Assembly: GCA_018831195.1 (NCBI GenBank)
Contig: JAHJDP010000072.1
Coordinates: 1 to 64,000 of the forward strand
DNA from: Candidatus Eisenbacteria bacterium
Lineage (GTDB): Bacteria > Eisenbacteria > RBG-16-71-46 > CAIMUX01 > JAHJDP01
DNA: 64,000 nucleotides
Direction of reading: 5' to 3'
Part shown: positions 27,400 to 36,168 of the stretch, piece by piece
Position numbering within the stretch: the stretch's first letter is position 1
Layout of the letters: each line of letters starts with the position of its first letter
Program-made: the position numbers and the translations under genes
Notes under the pieces: model-generated
The model's input: only the letters and a program-made list of their open reading frames with translations
The model's database searches: none
Told to the model about the DNA's origin: nothing

Positions 27400-27567
27400 G
27401 AGACCTCCTCAGAGATCCAGGTGTGGGTTAAAAAGTCTCTTTCTCTATACTTCGACGCTAGCAAATGGTTTCCCATGCTGCAAAGATTTTGCCAGGAACC
27501 GGCTTTTCGTGGAGGATGCATCAAATCGCCGCGCATCTGTTGAAAAAACGCCGAGGAGGCCGTTTAT

Positions 27568-28569
27568 ATGAAGATATTTCTCACCGGGGCAACAGGGTAC
27601 TTGGGGGAGAGGCTTGTCTCAGCCCTCCTTGAGGATGGGCATGAGATCCGCGCCCTCATCCGAAACCCAGAGGCCATGAACCCAGATATAAGCGACCGCC
27701 TCGAGATTGTTCAAGGGGATCTCGCCGTGCCGGCCGATCCCGCCTTTTTTGAGGGGATTGATGCTCTCATCCATACCGCGGCCATGGTCAAGAACTGGAG
27801 CCCCAACCGGTGGCTCTTCAGCCGCATCAACGCAGAGGGGTATCGTCATCTCCTGCAAGCAGCTAAAGAGGCCGGCGTCCCGAAAATCCTGCATACATCA
27901 TCCTTTATGGCCCTGGGACCCTCTACAAGGAACAAGGGTCCGATGCATGAACAGAGCCCGCGGTGGGGGGGGCCCTTCATGAACGATTATGAACGGACGA
28001 AGTGCGAGGCTGAGATGATCAGCCGCCGCTTCGTGGAGGAAGGCGGTCCTCTTGTCACCCTCTATCCGGCTGTCATCTACGGTCCGGGCCGCAGAACCGA
28101 TGGTAACCTGATCGGGAAACTCGCCTTTCTGATCAAGGAGGGGAAATTCCCCGGCCTGCTCGGCAGCGGGACCCAGAGATGGACCCTTTCGTATGTGGAA
28201 GATATTGTCTCCGGACACCTTAAAGCCCTTGAGAAAGGGGTGCCCGGGAGCCGATTTATCCTTGGAGGGCCCGAAGTAACGCTGAAGGATCTCGTGCTGC
28301 GTCTTTCCCGCCTGCTTGGCAGATCGGAAAGGGCAAAGACCCTTCCCATCGCTCTTGGAAAGTGCGTCGGCGCCCTGCAGATCCTACGGGCGCGGCTGGG
28401 TGGGGCTGAGCCTGAGCTCACCCCGGGCGTGGCGGAGGTCTACCGGCATGATTGGACCTATTCCTCCCAGAATGCGGTGGAGAGATTGGATTACCGGATC
28501 ACGCCGCTGGATGAGGGTTTGACGCACACGGCGGATTGGGTTCGAGGTCTAACAAGTTGGCAGGAATGA
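27568..28569 (+). CDS. extended SDR, HpnA/dihydroflavonol reductase-like
   Basis: The 333-residue Rossmann enzyme has the NAD(P) site FLTGATGYLGERLVSALL, a DLAV segment, HTAAMV and the YERTKCEAE (Y-x-x-x-K) active site, and RWTLSYVEDIVSGHLKAL near 210. The pattern resembles the HpnA/DFR branch more than classical nucleotide-sugar epimerases, so the substrate could be an isoprenoid-linked or small ketone compound. A strong GAGGAGG lies upstream of ATG 27568. Divergent from CtpA; it precedes the DUF92 gene by 53 bases. Confidence 0.8.
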   Translation: MKIFLTGATGYLGERLVSALLEDGHEIRALIRNPEAMNPDISDRLEIVQGDLAVPADPAFFEGIDALIHTAAMVKNWSPNRWLFSRINAEGYRHLLQAAKEAGVPKILHTSSFMALGPSTRNKGPMHEQSPRWGGPFMNDYERTKCEAEMISRRFVEEGGPLVTLYPAVIYGPGRRTDGNLIGKLAFLIKEGKFPGLLGSGTQRWTLSYVEDIVSGHLKALEKGVPGSRFILGGPEVTLKDLVLRLSRLLGRSERAKTLPIALGKCVGALQILRARLGGAEPELTPGVAEVYRHDWTYSSQNAVERLDYRITPLDEGLTHTADWVRGLTSWQE

Positions 28570-28622
28570 TTCATGGATCTGGAGTCTGAAAGCTTGGGTG
28601 CCGTGACTCTTCGGGGGGTGGA

Positions 28623-29366
28623 TTGAGAGAAGTCATCGAAGCGTTCGGCGTCAATGCCGTCCTGGGCACTTTTGCCTTCGTGCTGCGGGCCGTCAGACTG
28701 TCGGGATATGTGGGTGGGGTGCTTCTGGGAAGCATGGTTTATCTCGGCGCGGGCCGGCAGGGCTTCGGCGTTCTCCTGGGATTCTTCATTCTTGGGACGG
28801 CGCTGACACGCTTTGGTTATGCCACAAAAGAAGCCCGCGGCGTCGCGGAGGAACAGGGAGGCCGGCGTGGTATCAGCCACACCCTCGCCAACGGGACAAC
28901 CGGTCTTCTCCTGGCCCTGCTCATGGGGATCGCAAGGATGGCCGGATGGGGTGGGGAGGAGACTCAGATCTTGTTGAAACTCGCCTTCACCGCCGCCTTC
29001 GCCACCGCCGCCGCCGACACCTCGAGCTCTGAGATTGGATCGCTCTGGGGACGTCATCCGATCAGCCTGCGCACCTTTCGAGCGGTGCCGGTAGGAACGG
29101 AGGGGGCGGTTTCGATCGAAGGCACCAGTGCCGGCATTGCGGCTTCCGCCGTTCTAGCGGTCCTGGCATGGGTTTCCGGCTGGTACGGGCCGGTGGGAAT
29201 CCTGATTGTGACGATAGCCGCCACGCTGGGGAATCTGGGTGAATCGATCGCTGCAAGTTGGGGGATGAAAAGCAGGGGGCATCACCAACTCCTTAATTTC
29301 TTAAATACAGTAACTGGAGCTGTGCTCTCAGTATTACTGGCTCTGCTGATCGGGCGGCCGTATTAG
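28623..29366 (+). CDS. DUF92 / TMEM19 family membrane protein
   Basis: The 247-residue protein has about six hydrophobic helices and the DUF92 core: KLAFTAAFATAAADTSSSEIG (Asp in AADT), the RTFRAVPVGTEGAVSIEGT loop and LGNLGESIAAS near 205. In plants and cyanobacteria members such as VTE6 act as phytyl-phosphate kinases; bacterial members are mostly untested CTP-dependent isoprenoid kinase candidates. The start is TTG 28623; a purine-rich GGGGGG lies just upstream and no ATG is in frame. The HpnA-like SDR next door weakly supports an isoprenoid role. Confidence 0.8.
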   Translation: MREVIEAFGVNAVLGTFAFVLRAVRLSGYVGGVLLGSMVYLGAGRQGFGVLLGFFILGTALTRFGYATKEARGVAEEQGGRRGISHTLANGTTGLLLALLMGIARMAGWGGEETQILLKLAFTAAFATAAADTSSSEIGSLWGRHPISLRTFRAVPVGTEGAVSIEGTSAGIAASAVLAVLAWVSGWYGPVGILIVTIAATLGNLGESIAASWGMKSRGHHQLLNFLNTVTGAVLSVLLALLIGRPY

Positions 29367-29422
29367 GGTTGGATGCTAGAGAAGAATTGCCTGGGAAAAG
29401 GATGACGAACGGGAGAAGACGA

Positions 29423-30757
29423 ATGAATAATTCAATACAGAACCTTACATGTCCAGCAGCTGAGAAGTTGGTACAGAAGATCGCGACGAAGAAAGCTCAT
29501 CTTGGCGTTGTCGGATTGGGTTATGTCGGCCTGCCGCTGGCCGTCGAGATGGCTCGGAAGGGTTACCAGGTGACCGGCATCGACGTATCCCCGGAGAAGA
29601 TCCAACGTCTTCAGCAGGGCGATTCTTACGTGGGCGACATCCCATCAGCGACCCTCGCCGAAGTCGTAAAATCGGGGCTCTTAAGAACCACCACCGATTT
29701 CAGCGTTCTCGCCGATCTCGACACGGTGAATATCTGCGTTCCCACGCCGCTGCGGAAAACCGGCGACCCCGATGTTTCCTATATTGTCTCCGCCGTCAAA
29801 GAGATCGCGCCCCGGCTGCATCGCGGCCAGCTGGTTATCCTGGAAAGCACAACCTATCCCGGCACGACTGAAGAACTGATCCTTCCCCGTTTGGAGGAGA
29901 CCGGCCTCAAGGTCGGGCAGGATTTTTTCCTCGCCTTTTCACCGGAGCGCGTCGATCCCGGAAACGCGCAGTGGACGACCCGGAATATCCCGAAGGTTGT
30001 CGGGGGCGTCACTCCGGTCTGCACGCAAGTCGCCGAGTGCTTATACAAAAATGTCTTGAATATAGTCGTGACGGTCGATTCCACCCGCGTCGCCGAAATG
30101 GTGAAGCTGCTGGAGAACACCTTCCGGTCAGTGAATATCGGTCTGGTCAATGAGATGGCTCTGATGTGCGACCGGATGGGAATCAATGTTTGGGAAGTGA
30201 TCGATGCGGCGGCCACGAAACCCTTCGGTTTCATGCCCTTCTATCCCGGCCCCGGTTTGGGCGGACACTGCATCCCGATCGATCCTTTCTATCTCTCCTG
30301 GAAGGCGAAGCTGGCCGGATTTGAGGCGCGGTTCATCGAGTTGGCCGGGCATGTCAACTCCCACATGCCGATCCATGTTGTCGCCCGGGTCACACAAGCT
30401 CTGAACAGTATTGAGAAATCGGTCAACGGCTCCCGTCTGCTCCTCCTCGGAATCGCCTATAAGGCCGATATCGACGACATCCGTGAATCCCCCTCGCTTG
30501 ATATCCTCGCCTTGCTGAGGGAACAGGGCGCGCATGTCGTCTATCATGATCCCTATGTACCGGAGCTTTTCATCGAGGGGGAACGTGAGGAATCGTGCTC
30601 CTTGACGCCGGAGCTGCTCGAAGCGATGGATTGTGTCATCATCACAACAGCGCACAAGAAGGTCGACCACAATCTCGTCGCCGATAAGGCGCGTCTCGTT
30701 GTCGACACACGCAATGCGTTGAAGAACCGCAAAGGCCGGCATATTTACCGGTTGTAG
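29423..30757 (+). CDS. wbpA: UDP-N-acetylglucosamine 6-dehydrogenase (WbpA-like)
   Basis: The 444-residue member of the UDP-glucose/GDP-mannose dehydrogenase family has the NAD site GVVGLGYVGLPLAVEMARKG, TTYPGTTEEL, FAFSPER-type AFSPERVDPGN and the catalytic Cys283 in GGHCIPIDPFYL. The long form with PFYPGPGLGGHCIPIDP and the C-terminal YHDPYVPEL is typical of WbpA/WecC enzymes oxidising UDP-HexNAc to the uronic acid. ATG 29423 has GGGAGAAG upstream. It heads the uronic-acid block with the WbpB-, WbpD- and WbpE-like genes downstream. Confidence 0.87.
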   Translation: MNNSIQNLTCPAAEKLVQKIATKKAHLGVVGLGYVGLPLAVEMARKGYQVTGIDVSPEKIQRLQQGDSYVGDIPSATLAEVVKSGLLRTTTDFSVLADLDTVNICVPTPLRKTGDPDVSYIVSAVKEIAPRLHRGQLVILESTTYPGTTEELILPRLEETGLKVGQDFFLAFSPERVDPGNAQWTTRNIPKVVGGVTPVCTQVAECLYKNVLNIVVTVDSTRVAEMVKLLENTFRSVNIGLVNEMALMCDRMGINVWEVIDAAATKPFGFMPFYPGPGLGGHCIPIDPFYLSWKAKLAGFEARFIELAGHVNSHMPIHVVARVTQALNSIEKSVNGSRLLLLGIAYKADIDDIRESPSLDILALLREQGAHVVYHDPYVPELFIEGEREESCSLTPELLEAMDCVIITTAHKKVDHNLVADKARLVVDTRNALKNRKGRHIYRL

Positions 30758-30855
30758 AAAACGGTTGGCAGACGCTTTTGGAAATATTATTTCAACAAGG
30801 TTTGGGAATCTGTTTTGGAAACTGGATTTGAGCGACAGCTTGAGGAGGTTCTGGG

Positions 30856-31797
30856 ATGCTAGTTCACCTCATCACGGGTGGAGCGGGTTTTATCGGGTCG
30901 CATATCGCCGATCGTCTGGCCGGGGAGGGGAAGCCGGTTCGCATTCTGGATAACTTCTCCACCGGGCGGCGCGAAACGATCAGCTATCTCAGGGATCGCC
31001 ATGGGGCCGGAATCGAGGTCATTGAAGGCGACATCCGCGATGGGGAAATCTGCAAAGCCGCGATGCGGGGCTGCGATGTTGTCTTTCACGAAGCGGCCCT
31101 GCCCTCGGTGGAACGTTCCGTGCAGGATCCGCTCGCGAGCCACGCCGTCAACGCCACCGGCACCTTGAACCTGCTCGTCGCCGCCCGGGATTCCGGCGTC
31201 CGCCGTTTTCTCTTCGCCGGGTCCTCTTCGGTCTACGGAGACGCCCCGTGCCTTCCCAAGGTCGAAGACCAGACCCCGCTGCCGCGGTCGCCTTACGCTT
31301 TGTCAAAGCTGGCGTCGGAAGAGTATGTCCGTATCTTCAGTGAGCTTTACGGCCTCTCCACGCTGACCCTGCGATACTTTAACGTTTTCGGTCCCCGGCA
31401 GGATCCAAACAGCGCCTACGCGGCGGTGATCCCGCGCTTCATCACAGCACTCGACAATAATGAACCACCGGTGATCTATGGGGATGGGGAACAAAGCCGC
31501 GATTTTACCTATATCGACAATGTTGTCGACGCCAACCTCATGGCCGCTGAGCGGCTCGATGTGACCGGCGTCATGAATATTGCCTGCGGCGAGCAGTCGA
31601 GCCTGCTCGAACTCCTCGCTATGCTGGCGGAGATCCAGAACAAATCAATCGCTCCGAACTTTGAACCGGAACGCGCCGGTGATGTGAAACATTCAAGAGC
31701 GGATGTCACCCGCGCGCGCGAACGTCTCAATTATACGCCAAGACTCTCGCTGAAAGAGGGACTGGCGCTCACGGTGGCAAGTTATATAAAGGCCTGA
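30856..31797 (+). CDS. UDP-sugar 4-epimerase family SDR (WbpP/GalE-like)
   Basis: The 313-residue extended SDR has TGGAGFIGSHIADRLAGEG, DNFSTGRRE, HEAALPSVERSVQDP and the active-site SPYALSKLASEEY (Y-x-x-x-K), with RYFNVFGPRQDPNSAYAAVI near 175. The latter motifs are shared with WbpP and other UDP-GlcNAc/UDP-GlcNAcA 4-epimerases. ATG 30856 has GAGGAGG upstream. Between the dehydrogenase and the WbpB-like gene, it probably supplies UDP-GalNAc(A) or a related sugar for the same polymer. Confidence 0.83.
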   Translation: MLVHLITGGAGFIGSHIADRLAGEGKPVRILDNFSTGRRETISYLRDRHGAGIEVIEGDIRDGEICKAAMRGCDVVFHEAALPSVERSVQDPLASHAVNATGTLNLLVAARDSGVRRFLFAGSSSVYGDAPCLPKVEDQTPLPRSPYALSKLASEEYVRIFSELYGLSTLTLRYFNVFGPRQDPNSAYAAVIPRFITALDNNEPPVIYGDGEQSRDFTYIDNVVDANLMAAERLDVTGVMNIACGEQSSLLELLAMLAEIQNKSIAPNFEPERAGDVKHSRADVTRARERLNYTPRLSLKEGLALTVASYIKA

Positions 31798-31880
31798 GCC
31801 GGCATAGTCGATCTGAATTCGAGGACGTTAGTTTATGTTTGGGCGCGTTCATGCAGGTTTCATCGAGTGGAGGAATCATA

Positions 31881-32918
31881 ATGAAGAAGCCCGGGATAGC
31901 CGTCATTGGGGCGGGAGCATGGGGCAAGAATATCGTCCGGAATTTCAACATCCTGCCGACCTGCGATCTGCGCGCCCTTTGCGACACCGATCCATCGGTT
32001 CTCGCCGCCCATGCCGCGACGATCCCCAACGCGGTCATGACACAAAATGTCGATGAGGTTCTCTCCCGGGACGACGTCCATGGCGTGGCGATCGCCGCAC
32101 AGGCCGTTGTTCATGCCGATTTGGCTGGAAAGGCCCTCAGCGCCGGAAAAGATGTTTTTGTTGAAAAGCCGCTGACCCTCAGCACCGCGGATGCCCTGGA
32201 CCTATGCCGCCTCGCCGACGAAAAGGGGCGCGTCCTCATGGTCGGCCACCTGCTCCTCTATCATCCGGCCATTCTACAAATGCTCGACATTATCAAGAGC
32301 GGCGAGTTGGGAGAGATTCGTTATCTGACCGCGCAGCGGGTCAATCTCGGCACCGTCCGCAAGGATGAAAACGCCCTTTGGAGCCTGGCGCCGCACGACC
32401 TTTCGATCATCGGAGAGATTTTCAACGAACTACCCGTCACCGTCTCGGCCCGCGGGGCCGCCTATCTCCGGCCGGGTGTGGAGGATGTCGTCTTTCTCAG
32501 CCTCCGCTTCCCCAACGACCACTTGGCCCATGTGCATCTCTCCTGGCTCGATCCGCATAAAGAGCGTCGGATGACGCTGGTGGGAAGCCAGAAGATGCTC
32601 GCCTTTGACGATATGCAAGTACAAGAAAAGATACGAATTTATGACAAAGGGGTCGGCACCAGCGCTTTTGTCTCATATGACGAATCGCTCACCGTGCGAA
32701 ACGGCGATATCTGGATTCCCCGGATAAAAATGGGCGAGCCTCTCCGCACCGAATGCCAGGAGTTCATCGATTGCATCAACGATCGCAGGACTCCGAAGAC
32801 CGACGGATGGTCAGGTTTGCGCGTTGTACAATTACTCGAGGCGGCGCAGACCTCGCTCGACCGGGACGGCGAACCGATCACCGTGAACTCATTGCAGGAA
32901 CAGGAGACCGCATCATGA
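31881..32918 (+). CDS. wbpB: Gfo/Idh/MocA oxidoreductase (WbpB/WlbA-like)
   Basis: The 345-residue NAD-dependent oxidoreductase has GIAVIGAGAWGKNIVRNF, the EKPLTLS motif (Lys contacts NAD and substrate), VGHLLLYHPAILQML and a SLAPHDLSIIGE catalytic His/Asp region. In the diacetamido-uronate pathway, WbpB oxidises UDP-GlcNAcA at C3. ATG 31881 has GGAGG 7 bases upstream; a longer frame from 31839 lacks one. The stop overlaps the WbpD-like start (ATGA), supporting the pathway assignment. Confidence 0.85.
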   Translation: MKKPGIAVIGAGAWGKNIVRNFNILPTCDLRALCDTDPSVLAAHAATIPNAVMTQNVDEVLSRDDVHGVAIAAQAVVHADLAGKALSAGKDVFVEKPLTLSTADALDLCRLADEKGRVLMVGHLLLYHPAILQMLDIIKSGELGEIRYLTAQRVNLGTVRKDENALWSLAPHDLSIIGEIFNELPVTVSARGAAYLRPGVEDVVFLSLRFPNDHLAHVHLSWLDPHKERRMTLVGSQKMLAFDDMQVQEKIRIYDKGVGTSAFVSYDESLTVRNGDIWIPRIKMGEPLRTECQEFIDCINDRRTPKTDGWSGLRVVQLLEAAQTSLDRDGEPITVNSLQEQETAS

Positions 32919-33700
32919 ACTGGATTGATCCCACGGCGCAGATCGGCGCGGGAACCGAGATACACCCATCCGCCGTTGTTGAAGCCGGCGTTCAGATCGG
33001 CCGCGATTGCCGCATCGGCCCGCATGCCGTGATCCGGGAGGGAAGCCGAATCGGGAATGAGGTTCGGATGGATGAAGGGGCGGTGGTCGGCAAAGAGCCG
33101 ATGCGCTCGGTGAACAGCATCCTGCCGCCCGAGTCCAAGCTGCCCGCTGCCCTGATCGGCGACGGCGTGCTGATCGGTATGGGCGCCGCCGTCTACCGGG
33201 GCGCTGTCGTCGGCGCGCGGGTCCTGATCGCCGATCAGGCCTCGGTTCGTGAAAAGACGACGATCGGCGAGCGAACCATTGTCGGCCGGGGTGTCGTCGT
33301 TGAGAATCAATGCGCCGTCGGGCGTTATTGCAAACTCGAAACCGAGGCTTATATCACCGCCTTCTCGACGATCGAGGACCGCGTCTTTATCGCGCCCGGT
33401 GTTTGTACAAGTAATGACAATTACATCGGACGCACAGAGGAGCGTTTCAAACATTTTAAGGGGGTGACGGTCAAACGGGGGGGCCGGATCGGTGTTGGAT
33501 CCGTTATCCTGCCGGGAGTTACCATTCATGAGGATGGGGTCGTCGCCGCCGGTTCCGTCGTCACACGCGACGTCCCGGCACGCATGATCGTCCTTGGCTC
33601 ACCGGCGAAGGTTCTGAGGCCGGTTCCCAAGGAGCAGCTTCTCGAGAATCAGGATTGGCCGGATGTTCGGGAAACCGCATCGACTGGAAGCAACGACTAA
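32915..33700 (+). CDS. wbpD: left-handed beta-helix N-acetyltransferase (WbpD-like)
   Basis: The 261-residue protein is mostly hexapeptide repeats (VEAGVQIGRDCRIGPHAVIR onward) with a short C-terminal helix, and a long insertion near 65-80 (EPMRSVNSILPPESKLPAAL). Typical LbH motifs FIAPGVCTSNDNYIGR and GVIAAGSVVTRDVP-like GVVAAGSVVTRDVPARM are visible. WbpD acetylates the C3 amino group of UDP-GlcNAc(3N)A with acetyl-CoA. Coupled by ATGA to the WbpB-like gene and followed 19 bases later by the WbpE-like aminotransferase. Confidence 0.85.
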   Translation: MNWIDPTAQIGAGTEIHPSAVVEAGVQIGRDCRIGPHAVIREGSRIGNEVRMDEGAVVGKEPMRSVNSILPPESKLPAALIGDGVLIGMGAAVYRGAVVGARVLIADQASVREKTTIGERTIVGRGVVVENQCAVGRYCKLETEAYITAFSTIEDRVFIAPGVCTSNDNYIGRTEERFKHFKGVTVKRGGRIGVGSVILPGVTIHEDGVVAAGSVVTRDVPARMIVLGSPAKVLRPVPKEQLLENQDWPDVRETASTGSND

Positions 33701-33719
33701 CGAATAGGGAGACGCGTTC

Positions 33720-34835
33720 ATGACTGATTCCTTTCCGTTTCTAAATCTTCTGAAGCAGTATGAGCCTCTGCGCCGGGAAATCCTCGACGCGATCGACAGG
33801 GTTCTGGCCAGCGGCCAATGGATCCTGGGATCGGAGGTCAAAGCTCTGGAGGAAGAACTGACCCCGCTCTGCGGCGCTGAAGCCATTGGATGCGCCAGCG
33901 GAACCGATGCGATCTATCTCGCGCTGCATGCGCTGGACATCGGACCCGGCGATGACGTCGTCATCCCGACTTTCACATTCTTTGCCACGGCGGGGGCGGT
34001 GGTCCGCACCGGCGCGCGGCCCGTTTTCGCCGATGTCTCGCCCGACACCTACAACATGACCGCCGAGACCTTAGAAGCCGCTCTGACACCGCAGACGAAG
34101 GCGGTCATCGCCGTGCATCTCTTCGGCCAGTGCGCCCCGATGGATGAACTCGAAGCGGTCCTCGACGGCAGGGATATCCCGATCATTGAGGACGCCGCCC
34201 AATCGATGGGGGCGAGGTGGAACGACGCCCCGGCGGGTTCGATGGGCCGGCTCGGCGCTTTCTCGTTCTACCCGACCAAAAACCTCGGCGGCTGCGGCGA
34301 CGGCGGGTTGGTCACGACGCAGAACGCCGATCTGGCGAAAAGGGTCCGCCAGCTCCGTGTGCATGGCGCCTATCCGAAATATTTCCATCACCAGATCGGT
34401 ACGAACAGCCGGCTCGATGGTATCCAAGCGGCGATCCTGCGCGTAAAACTCCGCTACCTCGACAAATGGGTGGCCCGCCGGCAGGAGATCGCAAGGACCT
34501 ACAATGAGACTTTCAGCGGCATGAATTCCATCCAAGCTCCGGTTATCGATTCGAGGGCCCACTGCGTCTGGAATCAATACACCATCAGGGTTATCGAGGG
34601 ATCGCGTGACGAGCTGCGCGCGTCGATGTCGGATCGTGGCATCCCCACCGGCATCTATTACCCGCTCTCGCTGCATCTTCAGCCCTGTTTTGAGTACCTT
34701 GGGCAGGGGCAGGGAACGCTTCCCGTCTCCGAGCGGCTGACCGAACAGGTTCTCTCGTTGCCCGTCGACCCCGAGATGACACCTGAAATGCAGGGCAGAG
34801 TGATCGAGGCGATACAATCCAAGCAACCCGCTTGA
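33720..34835 (+). CDS. wbpE: DegT/DnrJ/EryC1 aminotransferase (WbpE-like)
   Basis: The 371-residue PLP enzyme has GCASGTDAIYLALHALDIGP, IPTFTFFATAGAVVRTGARP, the PLP-binding EDAAQSMGARW and the Schiff-base lysine in FYPTKNLGGCGDGG. WbpE adds the C3 amino group to the product of WbpB, before acetylation by WbpD. Motifs fit 3-aminotransferases (WlbC/WbpE) well. Terminated by the hairpin at 34872-34908, so the block 29423-34835 is one transcription unit or the end of one. Confidence 0.86.
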   Translation: MTDSFPFLNLLKQYEPLRREILDAIDRVLASGQWILGSEVKALEEELTPLCGAEAIGCASGTDAIYLALHALDIGPGDDVVIPTFTFFATAGAVVRTGARPVFADVSPDTYNMTAETLEAALTPQTKAVIAVHLFGQCAPMDELEAVLDGRDIPIIEDAAQSMGARWNDAPAGSMGRLGAFSFYPTKNLGGCGDGGLVTTQNADLAKRVRQLRVHGAYPKYFHHQIGTNSRLDGIQAAILRVKLRYLDKWVARRQEIARTYNETFSGMNSIQAPVIDSRAHCVWNQYTIRVIEGSRDELRASMSDRGIPTGIYYPLSLHLQPCFEYLGQGQGTLPVSERLTEQVLSLPVDPEMTPEMQGRVIEAIQSKQPA

Positions 34836-34871
34836 TCCGTTCTCGCCACAGAGCGAAATTTCGCGCATACT

Positions 34872-34908
34872 ATGGAGGCAGCCTGACCGGCTGCTTCCAT
34901 GTTTTTTT
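34872..34908 (+). terminator. rho-independent terminator after the uronic-acid block
   Basis: A 12-bp stem with one G-U pair (34872-34883 with 34889-34900) closes a 5-base loop, followed by G and seven T bases. It stands 36 bases after the WbpE-like stop and just before the next start at 34929, so that downstream SDR gene must have its own promoter or depend on readthrough. Confidence 0.85.
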
Positions 34909-34928
34909 GTGACGGATGGGGAGGAACC

Positions 34929-35978
34929 ATGGCTCTGAAGCATCTTCTGATCACCGGCGGCGCCGGCTTTATCGGTTCACATGCGGCCCTTCACTTTGCC
35001 GAACGAGGCCTTCGCGTCACGATTCTGGACAATCTCTCCCGCTTCAATCTACTGGGCAAGGAGGGAACTGCTCATCAGGCCAATTGGAATCGTCTGGATC
35101 AAGAGGGTATCCGCCGTATAAAGGGAGATGTCCGCGATTTCGAATTAGTCCGGGAGCTGGCCGCCGAGGCAGACGCGATTCTGCACACCGCGGCGCAGAC
35201 CGCCGTAACGACATCCGTCGTGAAGCCCGATATTGACTTCTCGACCAACGCCCTCGGCACCTTTCAGGTGCTGGAGGCCGCACGCCAATCACCCAAGAAA
35301 CCGGCGATCGTGTATTGCTCGACCAACAAGGTCTATGGCGATCGCGTCAATCAGGTCCCCGTTATCGAGGGGGAGACACACTACAGCTTCGGCCCTGAGT
35401 ACAGCGGCGGCATCCCGGAGGATTTCGGGATCGACCTCTGCGAACATACCCCTTACGGCTGCTCCAAGCTGACCGGTGATCTCTATGTCCAAGATTATGG
35501 CCGTCTCTTCGGCCTCAAGGTGGGTGTTTTTCGGATGTCCTGCATTTACGGCACCTGGCAATTCGGCGTTGAGGATCAGGGCTGGGTTGCTTGGTTCACC
35601 ATCGCGGCCCTCACCGGCCAGCCGATCACGATCTTTGGGGATGGGAAACAGGTTCGGGACGTTCTTTGGGTTGAAGACCTTATAGCAGCTTATGAAGCAT
35701 TTCTTGAAACAGGCCCACAGATAGGCGTTTACAACATGGGAGGCGGACCTGAGAAAACGCTCTCGCTTCTCAGCTTGCTCCAGATTCTGCGGGAAGAGGT
35801 CGGATCCATCCCCGAACCGACCTATGACGCCTGGCGGCCCAGCGATCAGAAGGTCTATATCTCGAATATCAGCAAGGCCGTCTCGGAGCTGGGGTGGAGC
35901 CCCAAGGTGACGCCCGAGGAAGGCGTCCGGCGGCTCGCCGCTTGGGTCCGGGAAAACGCTGATTTAATCCGGCCCTAG
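34929..35978 (+). CDS. CDP-paratose 2-epimerase-like SDR
   Basis: The 349-residue extended SDR has LLITGGAGFIGSHAALHFAE, DNLSRFNLLGKEG and HTAAQTAVTTSV. The catalytic TPYGCSKLTGDLYVQDYGR (Y-x-x-x-K) follows an unusual insertion with CSTNKVYGDRVN and YSGGIPEDFGIDLCEHTPYG. NKVYGD and RMSCIYGTWQFGVEDQGWVA are typical of CDP-tyvelose/paratose 2-epimerases and related GDP- or UDP-sugar epimerases. The true substrate is uncertain. ATG 34929 has GGGGAGG upstream. Confidence 0.77.
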   Translation: MALKHLLITGGAGFIGSHAALHFAERGLRVTILDNLSRFNLLGKEGTAHQANWNRLDQEGIRRIKGDVRDFELVRELAAEADAILHTAAQTAVTTSVVKPDIDFSTNALGTFQVLEAARQSPKKPAIVYCSTNKVYGDRVNQVPVIEGETHYSFGPEYSGGIPEDFGIDLCEHTPYGCSKLTGDLYVQDYGRLFGLKVGVFRMSCIYGTWQFGVEDQGWVAWFTIAALTGQPITIFGDGKQVRDVLWVEDLIAAYEAFLETGPQIGVYNMGGGPEKTLSLLSLLQILREEVGSIPEPTYDAWRPSDQKVYISNISKAVSELGWSPKVTPEEGVRRLAAWVRENADLIRP

Positions 35979-36168
35979 CGCGCGCTCCGCTTCAGCTGAC
36001 GCCAAAGAACCCCGTTTTCAGGGGCATTTCACACATCTTATTTCAAGATCCCTCCGATTCTCTCCGATGAAAGTAGGGTGATTCTACCCATCGATTTGGA
36101 TTTCCGGCGCTAGAGAGGGATCTACCGTCTCTGTCGTCATTTTGTATTGGAATCTCGAAGGAGTCTCT

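Noticed and set aside
26098-27543. Long plus-strand open frame (481 codons) antisense to the CtpA gene
   Set aside because: It mirrors a confident S41 protease with intact catalytic residues; its translation has no domain logic and an unusual composition.
36010-36024. CCCC/GGGG mini-hairpin after the SDR gene at 35978
   Set aside because: A 4-bp stem without a T run; not enough for termination.
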